Below are positions 16,996 to 25,484 of a stretch of DNA of 64,000 nucleotides, piece by piece. A program made the translations under genes and the position numbers. Location: assembly GCA_910584245.1 (NCBI GenBank), contig CAJTZF010000006.1, positions 86,009-150,008 on the forward strand, in the 5' to 3' direction. The stretch comes from an uncultured Eubacterium sp. GTDB lineage: Bacteria; Bacillota; Clostridia; Lachnospirales; Lachnospiraceae. Below the pieces are notes generated by a model. That model made no database searches. It worked only from the letters and a program-made list of their open reading frames with translations, and was not told the origin of the DNA. Each line of letters begins with the position of its first letter. The stretch's first letter is position 1.

Positions 16996-18324
16996 ATGAG
17001 AATTCAGTTATCCGAACATTTTACTTATCACAAATTACTGCACTTTGTATGTCCCTCGATCATTATGATGATTTTCACTTCCATCTATGGCGTCGTGGAT
17101 GGCATTTTTGTCTCCAATTTCGTGGGCAGTGAACCTTTTGCTGCTGTGAATTTCATTATGCCGCTTATTATGGCGGTCGGCGCACTTGGCTTTATGCTTG
17201 GCACAGGCGGCAGCGCGCTGGTAGCAAAAACGCTGGGAGAGGGAAAACAGGAACAGGCAAACAAATATTTCTCTATGATATTTTATGTAAATCTTACTGC
17301 CGGTATCGTCTTGTCCGCAGCCGGAATCCTCTTTGTCCGTCCTATCGCCGCGGCGCTCGGGGCAACGGGACAGCTATTAGAGGATGCTATTGTATACGGG
17401 CGCATTATGCTGGCCGGAAACGCCGCCTTTATGCTTCAGAATAGCTTTCAAAGCTTTTTCGCCGTCGCGGAAAAGGCAAAAAACGGATTATATGTAATGG
17501 TAGCCGCAGGCATAACGAATATGGTGCTGGACTTTCTATTTATCGCCGTCTTCCGCTGGGGAATCGCAGGGGCGGCAGCCGCTACCGTCATAAGCTATTT
17601 TGTCGGCGGAATTTTGCCCATTATATATTTTGCAAAGAAAAATACAAGCCGTCTCCGCCTCGTCAAAACGAAACTATATGCCCGCAAGCTGTTGCAAAGC
17701 TGTGCAAATGGCTCCTCCGAGATGATGACGAATTTGTCCATGTCGCTTGTGAACATGCTCTATAACATACAGCTGATGAAAATTGCGGCGGAAAATGGCG
17801 TAGCGGCGTACGGTGTTATCATGTATGTCAATTTCATATTTGCGGCGGTCTTTCTTGGGTATTCGATCGGCTGCGCCCCACTGGTCGGCTACCACTATGG
17901 AGCAGACAACAAAAAAGAGTTAAAAAATCTGCTGAAAAAGAGCGTCGTGCTCATTTCCGTGACACAGCTCGTTATGACACTGCTCGCAGAGGCATCTGCT
18001 TCCGTGCTCGCATGTATTTTTGTTTCCTACGACCGGGATTTATTTGACATGACTGTTCACGGTTTCCGGTTATTTTCCCTATCCTTTCTATTTATGGGAA
18101 TGAATATTTTTGGTTCGGCTCTTTTTACTGCCCTGAATAATGGTGCAATTTCAGCCCTTATTTCATTTTTAAGGACGCTCGTATTTCAGGTGATAGCTAT
18201 TTTAACTCTTCCGGCCATTCTGGGACTGGACGGGATCTGGCTCGCCGTCGTGGCGGCGGAAGTACTGGCACTGCTCGTAACAACAGGACTTGTCATAAAG
18301 TACCAAAAGAGGTATTATTATTGA
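16996..18324 (+). CDS. MATE-family multidrug efflux transporter
   Basis: A 442-residue, 12-helix antiporter of the MATE family. The two homologous halves are visible, with FVGSEPFAAVNFIMPLIMAVGALGFMLGTGG-type sequence in the first and GYSIGCAPLVGYHYGA in the second. It would export cationic drugs or metabolites with Na+ or H+. GGGAG precedes the start. Coupling to a MarR regulator indicates induction by a toxic ligand. Confidence 0.9.
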   Translation: MRIQLSEHFTYHKLLHFVCPSIIMMIFTSIYGVVDGIFVSNFVGSEPFAAVNFIMPLIMAVGALGFMLGTGGSALVAKTLGEGKQEQANKYFSMIFYVNLTAGIVLSAAGILFVRPIAAALGATGQLLEDAIVYGRIMLAGNAAFMLQNSFQSFFAVAEKAKNGLYVMVAAGITNMVLDFLFIAVFRWGIAGAAAATVISYFVGGILPIIYFAKKNTSRLRLVKTKLYARKLLQSCANGSSEMMTNLSMSLVNMLYNIQLMKIAAENGVAAYGVIMYVNFIFAAVFLGYSIGCAPLVGYHYGADNKKELKNLLKKSVVLISVTQLVMTLLAEASASVLACIFVSYDRDLFDMTVHGFRLFSLSFLFMGMNIFGSALFTALNNGAISALISFLRTLVFQVIAILTLPAILGLDGIWLAVVAAEVLALLVTTGLVIKYQKRYYY

Positions 18325-18397
18325 AGGTCACGCTTGCATGAATAAAGCAGGGCTTTGGGACACGCAAAAACAACCGTGAAAGGAAAGACAAGCCTCC

Positions 18398-18841
18398 ATG
18401 AAAACCACACAAAAGCACTCCACTGACAAACTGCTCTATATGACGAGCCTTGTGTTTGGCGCTCTTTTTGTTGTCCTATGCGTCTTACAAAACTCAGCGC
18501 ACACCAGCTTTGATATCACAAAAATAATTCCACCGTGCCTGTTCCGCCGTCTTTCCGGCCTGTGCTGCCCCGGCTGCGGCGGTACCCGCGCTATAAAAGC
18601 CCTTTTATCAGGCAGGCCGGTCACATGCTTTTTTTACCACCCCTTTGTGTTGTACTGTGCTATTTTATACGTTTTATTTATGGTGAGCCGGACCGCAAGA
18701 CTCTTTGCACAAAAAAAATCCCCCCGCAAAAACTCTTCTGCGAGAGGATTTCATTTCACAATCACTTACGTCTATATCGGAATATTCATTATTCTGCTGC
18801 AATGGATGATTAAAAATGCGCTAATTCTTTTCTCCTATTGA
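18398..18841 (+). CDS. DUF2752 membrane protein
   Basis: A 147-residue protein with three membrane helices and the DUF2752 signature CPGCGGTRA, followed by a hydrophobic stretch. The function of the family is unknown. The two cysteines could bind metal or form a disulfide. Its stop codon overlaps the 3' end of the convergent DUF4190 gene by 7 bp. Confidence 0.85.
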   Translation: MKTTQKHSTDKLLYMTSLVFGALFVVLCVLQNSAHTSFDITKIIPPCLFRRLSGLCCPGCGGTRAIKALLSGRPVTCFFYHPFVLYCAILYVLFMVSRTARLFAQKKSPRKNSSARGFHFTITYVYIGIFIILLQWMIKNALILFSY

Positions 18842-19209
18842 ACATAGTAGCCGCTGAGATCTATCTTAAAAAACTGTTGCATCCAATCCCGGATTTCCTG
18901 TTCATTATTCGGATTAATGTCGTTGATCTGGTTCAATGTCTCCATATTTACATTTTCCCAATTTATCATCATTATGAAGGACACCAGAACATATACCCCA
19001 AGAAGAAAGCCGATTCCATTCAATATAATTGCTATCACTCCCAAGGTTCTTCCGACCCCCGTTCCCTTTACGATGCAAATGATGGAGAAAATACCGCCTA
19101 TAACCGCAAACAGCATTCCCAACCCAAAACAGCTACAACAGAGAATGGAAATAGATCCCAATACGATCGCCGCAATTCCCAGTCCCTTCTTTTGATTCTC
19201 TTCGTTCAT
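18835..19209 (-). CDS. DUF4190-type membrane protein
   Basis: A 124-residue protein with two membrane hairpins (about 10-40 and 50-85) and the GIAAIVLGSISILCC start typical of DUF4190. An acidic, Asn-rich C-terminal tail of about 40 residues follows. It lies 43 bp after a second gene of the same type, so the pair may be a tandem duplication downstream of thrS. The function is unknown. Confidence 0.75.
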   Translation of the reverse strand: MNEENQKKGLGIAAIVLGSISILCCSCFGLGMLFAVIGGIFSIICIVKGTGVGRTLGVIAIILNGIGFLLGVYVLVSFIMMINWENVNMETLNQINDINPNNEQEIRDWMQQFFKIDLSGYYVQ

Positions 19210-19252
19210 GTCATTCTCCTTTCATACCCGTGCACAGACCAGCCCATTTGTG

Positions 19253-19591
19253 TTACCAAAAAAGGCTGTAAACACCGCGCAGAGCCATCATCACCGTTCC
19301 CGTACCATTTTGAATGTTCGTTGTGCCGCCCCCGGCTGCGGAATAAAGCATAATGTAAAGCACGGCCGCAACGATTCCGATCGCCATCCCCGTACCGCCG
19401 ACAACAATTCCCGCAATTGCCATATCCTGCTGGTTTTTATTCTCACCGCGAAGCGCAAGTATTCCAAATACAATCGACACTACTCCGCATAAAATAGCCA
19501 AATACCATATACAACAGCCAGCCAGCACCGAAATACACGATACCACCAGCGATACAACCGCCTTTCCATTTATATTTCCTTTATTCTCCAT
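19253..19591 (-). CDS. DUF4190-like small membrane protein overlapping thrS
   Basis: A 112-residue, two-hairpin membrane protein similar in layout to its downstream neighbour. Its ATG (19591) overlaps the last 11 bases of thrS, and its GGAGG site lies inside the thrS 3' end, so translation is probably coupled and expression placed under the thrS T-box. A much longer upstream reading frame exists but runs through thrS in another frame and was rejected. Confidence 0.75.
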   Translation of the reverse strand: MENKGNINGKAVVSLVVSCISVLAGCCIWYLAILCGVVSIVFGILALRGENKNQQDMAIAGIVVGGTGMAIGIVAAVLYIMLYSAAGGGTTNIQNGTGTVMMALRGVYSLFW

Positions 19592-21551
19592 GATCGCCTC
19601 CCGCCTCGACTTCAATTTTCCGGATTTCCTTCGTGCGGATTTCCTCCACGATATCACGGATAAAATCGTCCAGTGGAATCTGTCCTTCCTCTCCTTTATA
19701 GCGGCTGCGGAGTGACACCACATGCTCTTCCTGCTCCTTTTGTCCGACAATAAGCATGTACGGAATCTTTTTCAGCCTCGCCTCCCGGATTTTGAAACCG
19801 ATTTTCTCCGACCGGTTATCCACCGTAACATCAATTCCATGATCTGCAAGCTCTTCCCTCACCTGCTCCGCATATTGTGCATATTTCTCCGAAATCGGCA
19901 ATACGCGCACCTGCTCCGGACAGAGCCACGTCGGAAATTTACCCGCATATTTCTCAATCAGCCATGCCAGCGTCCGCTCATAACAGCCGATCGACGTTCT
20001 ATGAATAATATATGGCCGCACCTTGTCGCCGTTTTCATCAATATAATACATATCAAACTGCTCAGCGAGAAGCGCATCCCACTGGACCGTAATCATCGTA
20101 TCATCCTTGCCATACACGTTCCTGGCATTAATATCCACCTTCGGACCATAAAATGCCGCCTCGCCGACATCCTCCGTAAATGGAATTCCAAGTTCCGTCA
20201 ACACCGTCCGGATATGCTGTTCCGTCTCGTCCCAAACCTCCGGGTCACCGATGTATTTTTCAGGGTTTTCGGGATCCCATTTGGACAAATGGTAAGTCAC
20301 ATCCTCCTCCAGTCCAAGCGTCTGCAGACAATATTTCGCCAGTGCCAGGCAATCCTTAAATTCCTGGACCATCTGGTCCGGACGGACAATCAGATGTCCC
20401 TCCGATATCGTAAACTGTCTCACTCTCGTCAGTCCGTGCATCTCACCGGATTCCTCATTTCGGAATAGCGTAGACGTCTCACCGTAACGGCAGGGCAGAT
20501 CACGGTACGATTTCTGGCCCGCCTTAAATACATAATACTGGAATGGACACGTCATCGGACGCAGGGCGAACACCTCTTTTTCCTTTTCCTCGTCGCCGAG
20601 CACAAACATGCCCTCCTTGTAGTGGTCCCAATGTCCCGATATTTTGTACAAGTCGGACTTTGCCATAAGCGGCGTTTTCGTTCTCATATACCCGCGTTTA
20701 TCCTCTTCGTCTTCAATCCAGCGCTGTAGCTTCTGAATAATCTTCACACCATTCGGCATAAGCAGCGGCAGCCCCTGGCCGATCACATCCACAGTTGTAA
20801 AAATCTCCATTTCCCGGCCCAGTTTGTTGTGATCCCTCTTTTTAATGTCTTCCAGGTGGGCAAGATGGATGTCGAGATCTGCTTTTTTCGTAAATGCCGT
20901 TCCATATATGCGGGTAAGCATTTTATTTTTCTCATTTCCTCTCCAGTACGCACCCGAGGAAGAAATAAGCTTCATCGCCTTCAAAGGCTTCGTACTCATA
21001 AGATGTGGTCCCGCGCACAGGTCGATATACTCGCCCTGCTGGTAAAATGAGATCTCCGCATCCTCCGGTAAATCCTCGATCAGCTCGACCTTATAGGGCT
21101 CATCCCTTTTTTTCATCAACTCAATTGCCTCATTTCTAGGCAGAGTAAAACGCTCCAGCTGCGCTGCCTCCTTGACAATTTTCTTCATTTCTTTCTCAAT
21201 CTTATCCAGCGCCTCCCGGTCAAGCGATTCCATATCAAAATCATAGTAAAAACCATCCTGTATCGAGGGCCCAATAGCGCATTTCGCCTCCGGATACATC
21301 CGTTTCACCGCCTGTGCAAGCACATGGGCAGCCGTGTGCCGGTATGCCGCCTTCCCCTCATCGCTGTCAAATGTCAATATATTCAGCTCATGCTCCCCGT
21401 CCACTACGGTCCGGAGATCTACTACCTCTCCATCCAGCTCAGCGACACAGGCAACCCTGGCCAGTCCCTCGCTAATATCTTTCGCAATGTCTGCCACCGC
21501 CATCGGCTCTGCATATTCTTTACAAGAGCCATCTTTCAACATAACTTTCAT
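19581..21551 (-). CDS. thrS: Threonyl-tRNA synthetase
   Basis: A 656-residue class II synthetase charging tRNA-Thr. Order: TGS domain (1-62); editing domain with HTAAHVLAQAV and CAGPH; catalytic core with zinc-ligand region MTCPFQYYVFK, motif 2 (RNEESGEMHGLTRVRQFT) and motif 3 (RTSIGCYERTLAWLIEKY); C-terminal anticodon-binding domain. The usual DDAHIF stretch reads SEGHLI, a variant I associate with Lachnospiraceae ThrRS. It is preceded by a T-box leader and overlaps the next gene. Confidence 0.97.
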   Translation of the reverse strand: MKVMLKDGSCKEYAEPMAVADIAKDISEGLARVACVAELDGEVVDLRTVVDGEHELNILTFDSDEGKAAYRHTAAHVLAQAVKRMYPEAKCAIGPSIQDGFYYDFDMESLDREALDKIEKEMKKIVKEAAQLERFTLPRNEAIELMKKRDEPYKVELIEDLPEDAEISFYQQGEYIDLCAGPHLMSTKPLKAMKLISSSGAYWRGNEKNKMLTRIYGTAFTKKADLDIHLAHLEDIKKRDHNKLGREMEIFTTVDVIGQGLPLLMPNGVKIIQKLQRWIEDEEDKRGYMRTKTPLMAKSDLYKISGHWDHYKEGMFVLGDEEKEKEVFALRPMTCPFQYYVFKAGQKSYRDLPCRYGETSTLFRNEESGEMHGLTRVRQFTISEGHLIVRPDQMVQEFKDCLALAKYCLQTLGLEEDVTYHLSKWDPENPEKYIGDPEVWDETEQHIRTVLTELGIPFTEDVGEAAFYGPKVDINARNVYGKDDTMITVQWDALLAEQFDMYYIDENGDKVRPYIIHRTSIGCYERTLAWLIEKYAGKFPTWLCPEQVRVLPISEKYAQYAEQVREELADHGIDVTVDNRSEKIGFKIREARLKKIPYMLIVGQKEQEEHVVSLRSRYKGEEGQIPLDDFIRDIVEEIRTKEIRKIEVEAGGDHGE

Positions 21552-21604
21552 TGTCTTCCCTTTCCTTTCCTAAATTTTTCGCGCGCCGCTTATTCGGCAC
21601 ATAA

Positions 21605-21949
21605 CAAAAACCCGCCCCTACAAACGCTATCGTTTACAGGGACGGGCATAAATGACTACTATTTCCCGCGGTTCCACCCTTATTGGCATCTATGTTTCAC
21701 TGCTGCATCTAAACGGTCTCACAGTACTTGCCGCTGGCCAGCAGGCACAGGCAGATACCCGGCTTCATTCTGACGATAACGGTGTCACCGGACCGGATTA
21801 GGGCCACTCCGAGATGGTCTTCCAATGCTTCCCACGCAGGTGATTCCAGCCTGTCACCTACGGATCCATCCTGAATCAAATGAACTCCGCAAAGTGCCCG
21901 TCACCTTTCTCTGTCATGTTTCACATCTTACTCTTCTCTTCAACATGTT
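21605..21949 (-). promoter_or_regulatory. T-box leader of thrS
   Basis: A minus-strand leader of about 345 nt. It contains the T-box AGGGTGGAACCGCGGG (21680-21665), which pairs with uncharged tRNA-Thr. It is followed by a terminator stem (21647-21611, GCCCG...CGGGC with AAACG/CGTTT inside) and a T-run at 21609-21605. When tRNA-Thr is uncharged the antiterminator forms and thrS is expressed. A GACACC segment at about 21786-21781 could hold the ACC specifier, but I did not fold stem I, so the codon is not assigned with confidence. Confidence 0.9.
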
Positions 21950-21955
21950 ACAAAC

Positions 21956-21984
21956 ATTATAATCATTTCAAATATAATTGTCAA
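21956..21984 (-). promoter_or_regulatory. Strong promoter of the thrS T-box leader
   Basis: Minus strand: perfect TTGACA (21984-21979), a 17-bp spacer and perfect TATAAT (21961-21956). It begins only about 25 bp past the stop of the upstream acyl-CoA synthetase gene. Confidence 0.88.
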
Positions 21985-22008
21985 CGGTTAATTTTCTCAA
22001 AAAACCGT

Positions 22009-23772
22009 TCAGGATTGCTCGGAAGCTGCGGGCTCCTCCGACGTCACGGCCTCTTCTTCCGTCGCCACCGCCGGAACCTCCTCTCTCTCCTCTGACCAGT
22101 CACCCCGCTTAATCTCCGCTCTTCTTACCTTGCCGCTTATCGTCTTCGGAAGCTCTTTCGCAAAATCTACGATCTTCGGCCATTTATAAGAGGCAATATT
22201 CTTTTTCAAATATTTCACGATGTCATTTTTCATGTGCTCGTCGCCCTCGTTGCCATCGGCAAGCACAACCGTAGCCTTGATTGCCTGGCCACGGATGCGG
22301 TCCGGCACGGAAGTAACGGCGCACTCCAGCACATAGGGCAGCTTCATAATCTCATTTTCTATCTCAAACGGCCCGATGCGGTAACCGGCGGACTTAATCA
22401 CGTCATCCACACGTCCAACGTACCAGAAATAACCGTCCTCATCCATAAACGCCGTGTCTCCCGTATGATAATAACCGTCATACCAGACCGCATCGGTCTT
22501 CTCCTTATCATTGTAATACCCGGTAAACAAGCCGTCCGGGGCGCCATCGTCTGTCCTCACTACGATTTCCCCCTCTTCGCCCGGTTCAGCCAGCGTTCCG
22601 TCCGGGCGCATAACAGAAATATCATAAAGTGGATTTGGCTTTCCCATAGAGCCCGGCCTTGGCGTCATACCATTTAAGTTTCCGACCAGCATCGTCGTTT
22701 CCGTCTGGCCGAACCCTTCCATAATATCAAATCCCGTCTTTTCCTTGAATTTATCAAAGACCTTCGGATTGAGCGCCTCCCCCGCCGTCGTCACATTTTG
22801 CAGGGATGACAAATCATAATTTTCAAGCTTCAAATGAACCATGACACGGTACACGGTCGGAGGCGCACAAAAAGTTGTAATCCGGTACTTTTCAATCATT
22901 TTGAGAATATCTTTGGCGTCAAAATCATCGAAATCATATACAAAAATTGCCGCCTCACATATCCACTGCCCATAAATTTTTCCCCACATCGCCTTCGCCC
23001 ATCCCGTATCTGAGAGCGTAAAATGGATTCCGTCCGGGTCCACCTGGTGCCAGTACTTTGCCGTCACAAAATGGCCCAACGGGTATTTATAACAGTGCGT
23101 CGTTATTTTCGGATAGGAAGTTGTACCAGATGTAAAAAACATAACCATTGGATCCTCCCCGCCAGGAGCGTCCTGCGGCCGGTTAAAATTAGAAGAGAAA
23201 TAGCGGATATCCTTATTAAAGCAATGCCAGGATTCTCTTGCTCCCCCGACCATAATTTTAGTCCGGAGCCTACTATTTCCTCTCGCCGCCTTGTCGACTT
23301 CCCTGGACACCTCTCCATCCGCCGTGCAGATGATCGCATCTATCTCGCCAACCTTAAAACGGTACTCAAAATCTTTTTTTGTCAAAAGATCCGCCGCCGG
23401 AATTGCCACAGCGCCGATTTTATGAAGGGCAATCAGGGAAAACCAAAACTGGAAATGCCGCTTCAAAACGAGCATCACCTTGTCGCCCCTTTTAATTCCT
23501 AAATAACTGAAATAATTGGCCGCCTTATTTGAATATTTTGCCATATCCCGGTAAGAAAACCGTCTTTCCCGTCCCTCCTTCGACACATAAAGCATCGCAA
23601 GCTTATCCGGACATTTCTTTGCCATTACATCAATGACATCATACGCAAAATTGAATTTTTCGTCGTTTTTAAAGGAAATTGAGTGTAATACGCCGTCTTC
23701 GTCTAAAGCTGTTTCCGTATAATGGTCCGCAATGCCGACCAGACCGTATTTCTTACCTTCTGCACATCCCAT
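22009..23772 (-). CDS. AMP-binding acyl-CoA synthetase
   Basis: A 587-residue adenylate-forming enzyme that activates a carboxylic acid to an acyl-CoA. The phosphate loop is FFTSGTTSYPK (Ser replaces the usual Gly), and the later motifs EGFGQTETT, YHTGDTAFMDEDGYFWYVGRVDDVIK and the C-terminal lysine in PKTISGKVRR are present. It is nearest to acetyl/medium-chain acyl-CoA synthetases; the substrate is not readable. A 25-residue Glu/Ala-rich tail follows the last domain and is not part of the usual fold. It is transcribed alone from a clear promoter. Confidence 0.9.
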   Translation of the reverse strand: MGCAEGKKYGLVGIADHYTETALDEDGVLHSISFKNDEKFNFAYDVIDVMAKKCPDKLAMLYVSKEGRERRFSYRDMAKYSNKAANYFSYLGIKRGDKVMLVLKRHFQFWFSLIALHKIGAVAIPAADLLTKKDFEYRFKVGEIDAIICTADGEVSREVDKAARGNSRLRTKIMVGGARESWHCFNKDIRYFSSNFNRPQDAPGGEDPMVMFFTSGTTSYPKITTHCYKYPLGHFVTAKYWHQVDPDGIHFTLSDTGWAKAMWGKIYGQWICEAAIFVYDFDDFDAKDILKMIEKYRITTFCAPPTVYRVMVHLKLENYDLSSLQNVTTAGEALNPKVFDKFKEKTGFDIMEGFGQTETTMLVGNLNGMTPRPGSMGKPNPLYDISVMRPDGTLAEPGEEGEIVVRTDDGAPDGLFTGYYNDKEKTDAVWYDGYYHTGDTAFMDEDGYFWYVGRVDDVIKSAGYRIGPFEIENEIMKLPYVLECAVTSVPDRIRGQAIKATVVLADGNEGDEHMKNDIVKYLKKNIASYKWPKIVDFAKELPKTISGKVRRAEIKRGDWSEEREEVPAVATEEEAVTSEEPAASEQS

Positions 23773-23839
23773 AATACTTACTTCCTTTCGTTGTTGTCAT
23801 ATTTACTATATGTAGTTTTCAATACTACGTTCTTTTCTT

Positions 23840-23868
23840 ATGATATAACATGCCGCCTGCCCTGTCAA
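23840..23868 (-). promoter_or_regulatory. Promoter of the acyl-CoA synthetase gene
   Basis: Minus strand: TTGACA (23868-23863), a 17-bp spacer, TATCAT (23845-23840). It is about 70 bp upstream of the start codon. Confidence 0.75.
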
Positions 23869-23896
23869 GATATTATTCTTATATTTAGATTTTCCT

Positions 23897-23925
23897 TTGA
23901 CCCATCTTTTAAAATATGCTATTCT
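23897..23925 (+). promoter_or_regulatory. Promoter of the NusG-II gene
   Basis: TTGACC (23897-23902), a 17-bp spacer, TATTCT (23920-23925), 38 bp before the start codon at 23964. It is back to back with the acyl-CoA synthetase promoter. Confidence 0.65.
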
Positions 23926-23963
23926 ATTAGGAAAAGATGACGGTTTAGACGGGAGGTATACCG

Positions 23964-24344
23964 ATGAAAATTAAACGGGGAGACAAACTGTTCCTTCTCT
24001 TCCTTTTCCTGGCAGGAATCGGTCTGGGCGCAGGCATTTACTTGCCCCGCTCCGGCCCCGGCAGCCATGTCGAAGTCCGGATCAATGGAACGGCCGTTGC
24101 CACATACCCGCTCTCATCGAACCTCCGGCAAACTATTTCCTGCCCGGACGGCGGTTCCAATACGTTTGAGATCAAAGACGGCGTTGTCTTTATGAGGGAG
24201 GCGGACTGCCATGACAAAGTATGTGTCGGTATGCGCGGCATTTCAAGCGCCGGGGAGACCATCGTATGCCTTCCCCATAAACTGGTACTGGCTATTGCCG
24301 GCCCGGACGGGGCTACTCCCGGTCTTGACGCCGTGACTGGCTAG
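23964..24344 (+). CDS. NusG domain II-like extracytoplasmic protein
   Basis: A 126-residue protein with one N-terminal membrane helix (about 8-26) and a beta domain of the NusG_II type. The recognisable signature is CHDKVCVGMRGISSAG followed by IVCLPHKLVL. The conserved cysteines suggest a metal or redox role. It is often found next to Gx-transporter genes, as here (next gene 84 bp downstream). The precise function is unknown. Confidence 0.85.
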   Translation: MKIKRGDKLFLLFLFLAGIGLGAGIYLPRSGPGSHVEVRINGTAVATYPLSSNLRQTISCPDGGSNTFEIKDGVVFMREADCHDKVCVGMRGISSAGETIVCLPHKLVLAIAGPDGATPGLDAVTG

Positions 24345-24428
24345 TAGAACGTCTATCAAAGAAATAGCATTAAGACCTTGGAGATGGTCTATAAACACTA
24401 CTACTTTATTATATGAGCGAGGTTGAGG

Positions 24429-24935
24429 ATGAAATATATCAAACAGCAGTCCGAATTTTCTATCTATACCGCACTAGCTTTTATATTCGGTTATATTGAA
24501 AGTCTCATTCCCCTGCCCGTTCCCTTTCCGGGCATGAAAATCGGGCTGGCAAACCTGATTATAATGATTGCCTTATATCGGAAAGGCTTCCGCTACGCAT
24601 TTGGCATTTCCATGCTCCGGAATCTCCTCAATGCCTTTACCTTCGGCAGTCTGTTCAGTTTTCTTTACAGTCTGGCGGGAAGTATTTTGAGCCTGCTTGT
24701 TATGGGTCTTATGAAAAAAGGGACCGGTTCCCATCTCTCCGTCATATCCGTCAGCGCACTCGGAGGAATCATCCACAACATGGGACAGCTATTGGTGGCC
24801 GCCTGTCTTGTAGGATTTCCATCTGTCCTCTGGTATATGCCGCTTTTGTACTTTTGCGGACTGCTCACTGGTGGGTTTATCGGAATAATCAGCGCGCAAT
24901 GTCTGATCCGGCTTCCCCTGGAGGAACCATTTTGA
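24429..24935 (+). CDS. Gx transporter family membrane protein
   Basis: A 168-residue, five- to six-helix membrane protein of the family annotated as Gx transporter or, in older records, heptaprenyl diphosphate synthase component I. Typical sequences are FGYIESLIPLPVPFPGMKIGLANL and LGGIIHNMGQLLVA. It resembles the substrate-binding components of ECF-type transporters; no substrate can be named. The ATG at 24429 is preceded by repeated GAGG; a TTG at 24423 is an alternative. The gap 24345-24428 holds a weak AGACC/GGTCT stem only. Confidence 0.85.
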   Translation: MKYIKQQSEFSIYTALAFIFGYIESLIPLPVPFPGMKIGLANLIIMIALYRKGFRYAFGISMLRNLLNAFTFGSLFSFLYSLAGSILSLLVMGLMKKGTGSHLSVISVSALGGIIHNMGQLLVAACLVGFPSVLWYMPLLYFCGLLTGGFIGIISAQCLIRLPLEEPF

Positions 24936-25085
24936 CAACTACTGAAATAGGCAGAAAACCGGATATTTTCCACTAATATTATAGATGAAAATTATTTTAC
25001 GACGTCAATGTGCCTTTTTTTACAAAACTTGATCTTTTTTAATATATAAACTTCTTTTTTTTCATATTTTTTAACCATTTTTTTA

Positions 25086-25114
25086 TTGACTAATGTCGAA
25101 ACAAATGCTAAAAT
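25086..25114 (+). promoter_or_regulatory. Promoter of the AbrB gene within an AT-rich spacer
   Basis: TTGACT (25086-25091), a 17-bp spacer, TAAAAT (25109-25114). The whole 24936-25176 gap is strongly AT-rich with several T-tracts upstream of the -35, which could act as an UP element. I see nothing else in it. Confidence 0.7.
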
Positions 25115-25176
25115 TAAAGCAATGAATAAAATTGACAAGTAGATATTGTGACATATATCACAGAAGGAGATTGGTT

Positions 25177-25431
25177 ATGAAAAACACAGGAATTGTAAGA
25201 CAGTTAGATGTGTTAGGCCGTATTACCATTCCAATTGAACTTCGACGTTCCCTTGGAATTAGTGACAGAGAGTCTTTAGAGATTTATACGGAAGATAGCA
25301 AAATTATATTGGCAAAATACGAGCCTAGTGATGTTTTTACGGGTTCGCAGGAAGACTTAATTGAGTATCATGGGAAATTGGTTTCCAAGAAATCAATTGA
25401 GGAGTTATCTAAGCTAGCTGGTTTAATTTAA
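25177..25431 (+). CDS. AbrB-family transition-state regulator
   Basis: An 84-residue protein. The N-terminal swapped-hairpin DNA-binding domain is plain (GIVRQLDVLGRITIPIELRR then LGISDRESLEIY), followed by a short C-terminal dimerisation tail. AAGGAG lies 7 nt before the ATG. B. subtilis abrB also sits beside rsmI in the opposite orientation, so gene order supports orthology. It probably controls growth-phase or sporulation genes. Confidence 0.9.
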   Translation: MKNTGIVRQLDVLGRITIPIELRRSLGISDRESLEIYTEDSKIILAKYEPSDVFTGSQEDLIEYHGKLVSKKSIEELSKLAGLI

Positions 25432-25450
25432 TTATATATCCCTTTAGTGT

Positions 25451-25484
25451 GGCAGGAGCCCCCCTAGACTCCTGCCTTTCCTTT
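25451..25484 (+). terminator. Terminator of AbrB overlapping the rsmI 3' end
   Basis: GGCAGGAG (25451-25458) pairs with CTCCTGCC (25469-25476), followed by TTTCCTTT. The stem contains the last codons and stop of the convergent rsmI (stop at 25464-25466), so it also forms in the rsmI transcript. Confidence 0.8.

Noticed and set aside
19592..19750. Longer N-terminus for the DUF4190-like gene inside thrS
   Set aside because: The added residues are a shadow of thrS, Arg/Ser-rich, and the ribosome site lies right before 19591.
23964..24935. Rnf/ApbE electron transport cluster
   Set aside because: NusG-II and Gx-type genes can neighbour such clusters, but no ApbE or Rnf gene is present here.
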